Positions 62,853-64,000 of a stretch of 64,000 nt of DNA are shown one piece after another (the first letter of the stretch is position 1; each line of letters begins with the position of its first letter). The notes beneath the pieces are model-generated. The model did not search any database. It saw only the letters and a list, made by a program, of their open reading frames with translations, and had not been told where the DNA came from. The stretch spans positions 38,336,527-38,400,526 of the forward strand of contig OX485808.1 of the NCBI GenBank assembly GCA_950295325.1, given 5' to 3'. This DNA is from Polytrichum commune (taxonomy: Eukaryota > Streptophyta > Polytrichopsida > Polytrichales > Polytrichaceae). The translations under genes were made by a program, and so were the position numbers.

Positions 62853-64000
62853 ACATCAAGGATTACAACACAAGAATATCGGCTCATGCCCAAGGATTAC
62901 AACGAGGATTACAACACGGCGCAATCAGCTGAGACTAAAAACCCACAACAAAACTCCCACGAAATGCCGGAATTGTGCATGTGCTGGGTCACGTGGCTTC
63001 ACGATTATGATGCGGAGTTTCAGGCCGCTCTATACTGTGCGCCTAGGGAGCTTGTCTCCCACATGGAACCTCTCACCTGTCAACGCAACGTGTGCGGCAC
63101 AACATCTCCATACGGGCCTATTGCAAAAGCAGACGCCCTCACTAAACCCTCACAATGTGTCACGTCCGGGTGGATATCAACTCGGACATCCAAATGTCCG
63201 AGATGACATCTTCAGTAACAGGGTCGGAGCAGAGGTCGACTCCGATGCGGGAAGATCAATGGAGTCTGCGACTTCGAATTATCCTTGCAACCCACAAGTA
63301 GAGTGCGGCACAAACCTAAGGAGACCAGGAAAGGGTATGAGGTGTGCAAAAGGGTGATACATACCTCCATGATTGCTCCTTCTCCGACGCACCTCCGCTG
63401 TGCTCTCCAACCGGGATCGCCTCATCCTCGGAAGAAGTAAATTCGATCACCCTGGTGCGCTTTGGTGGTGGTGATGCTTGCTTTGGCAAACCCCTGCCTC
63501 TCGAACTTTGCGCAATCCTTTTGTCCTCCCTTGCCTTGGACCTTTGCTCTCCTGCCGGACGCCTATGTTGGCGCAGTGCGGCAACATCCACCTCCAACTC
63601 CGGCGTTGTTGTTGGGGACGTCGCCTTACGCTTCCCCGCCCGATCCCTAGGCCTCACCATCTTCAGAGGCGGCTGCAAACACCCGAGCGTCGAAGCAAAC
63701 ACCAGGACAGAGAGTGAGGACAGAGGGTGTATTGAGTGCGAGGGCAGTTGTGCCTATGGCCATTCGTGGCCCTATAGCCACATAGGGACCCTATGGCTGC
63801 TTGAAACCTATAGCCGAGGACAAACACGTGGACGTCCGGCTGCACAGGCTGCATGGCCGAGCAGCCTTTGCAGTGCGGAGGCGACCAAATTTTGAATCCG
63901 GAGAGACAAAATTTGGCAGCCTGCGTGGGGCAACATCTGAATCAATCGAATTGCAATGGAAGACTCACCTCATTTGCAGTTGGGTTGTTCTTGTTGGTTG

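Larger units (their letters stand above)
58550..63660 (-). pseudogene. CACTA-element accessory protein (TnpA / Transposase_24-like), five exons, one in-frame stop
   Basis: Exons on the minus strand: 63660-63365, 60954-60632, 60321-60050, 59771-59085, 58858 to about 58550. Donors are strong (AG|GTATGT, CAG|GTAAGC, CTG|GTAAGT, CAG|GTGAGA) and phases match at every junction. The product (about 628 codons) has a basic Arg/Lys-rich start with a KRTRVIEFTSSEDEA segment, then KCTFCSRGYPSHSR, KKYAKDLDPTTGWEGQPR, and a coiled coil (EVAKEYERLQEEKRRARP, VSDLEGTVTRLGESVAASHK). An acidic, Pro/Val-rich tail follows. The coiled-coil arrangement resembles plant Ptta/En/Spm accessory proteins. The family call is by resemblance, not a proven match. 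A TGA at 59241-59243 interrupts exon 4, and the same frame stays open for 52 codons beyond it to the next donor. This suggests a recent CGA-to-TGA change. A further donor (AAG|GTGAGG) at 58697 may end exon 5 earlier. Confidence 0.6.
57486..64000. mobile_element. CACTA (En/Spm) transposon, right end outside the window
   Basis: The left terminus, CACTATAAGAAAAAATTG, is a classical plant CACTA end (family form CACTACAAGAAAA). It is followed by a dense cluster of GACGTC/GACGTGG motifs up to about 57960, as expected of a subterminal transposase-binding region. The interior carries a multi-exon gene of En/Spm-accessory type. An intact catalytic transposase is not seen in the window and may lie beyond 64000 or be absent. 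The flanking bases at the left are TTT. Confidence 0.7.

Noticed and set aside
1-64000. CRISPR array, phage, toxin-antitoxin or other prokaryotic system
   Set aside because: The window has plant-type spliced genes and plant transposons. No evenly spaced short repeats with unique spacers or prokaryotic operons are present.

Overview
This window looks like nuclear DNA of a land plant. Two long intron-bearing genes of plant families, with clean GT-AG splice sites, sit in AT-rich, gene-poor DNA full of decayed transposons. The species cannot be fixed from the sequence. Long repeat-rich spacers are compatible with a large-genome plant, and a non-flowering lineage is only a guess. There is no operon, CRISPR array or other prokaryote-like feature.

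Layout. Positions 1-21.7 kb hold no gene I can support. They hold short inverted-repeat elements (8732-8954, 9787-10009, a damaged one near 3684-3892), a foldback element (9038-9204), a tandem pair of 360-bp units (7731-8450), a 1.4-kb CACTA-type non-autonomous element (10374-11750), a tRNA-like relic (12235-12293) and a duplicated unidentified coding-like block (19447-20795). Positions 21.7-26.4 kb are a broken non-LTR retrotransposon (LINE) on the + strand, with an endonuclease, reverse transcriptase and C-terminal zinc knuckle, an internal 197-bp triplication and a damaged catalytic motif.

The gene-bearing core is 27.3-50 kb, all on the minus strand. NUP85, the nuclear-pore Y-complex scaffold subunit (27358-35502), could be assembled into 18 exons giving about 762 residues. 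Upstream of it, in the same orientation, is a PHD-finger/GNAT acetyltransferase of the IDM1/ROS4 type (38867-47199), assembled into 19 exons giving about 1334 residues. It has two TPL-binding (TDBD) modules, two PHD fingers and a C-terminal acetyltransferase domain. One is a pore scaffold and the other a chromatin reader/writer. Nothing suggests they act together beyond being neighbours. A possible orphan first exon encoding a signal-peptide-like segment lies at 49907-50030.

Positions 50-57.5 kb are again repeats: degenerate GGATGAATAGACC-type arrays, two more foldback copies, an inverted copy of the repeat at the left edge of the window, and a 242-bp MITE with perfect 17-bp terminal repeats. 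From 57486 to the right edge lies a CACTA (En/Spm) transposon cut by the window end. It carries a five-exon minus-strand accessory-protein gene broken by one in-frame TGA. Intron 1 of that gene contains a second, nested CACTA-like element (61468-62852) flanked by a 3-bp duplication and filled with three 349-bp repeats, each with a long hairpin.

Exon boundaries were worked out by hand from splice consensus, reading-frame continuity and remembered family similarity. No alignment or gene-prediction software was used.
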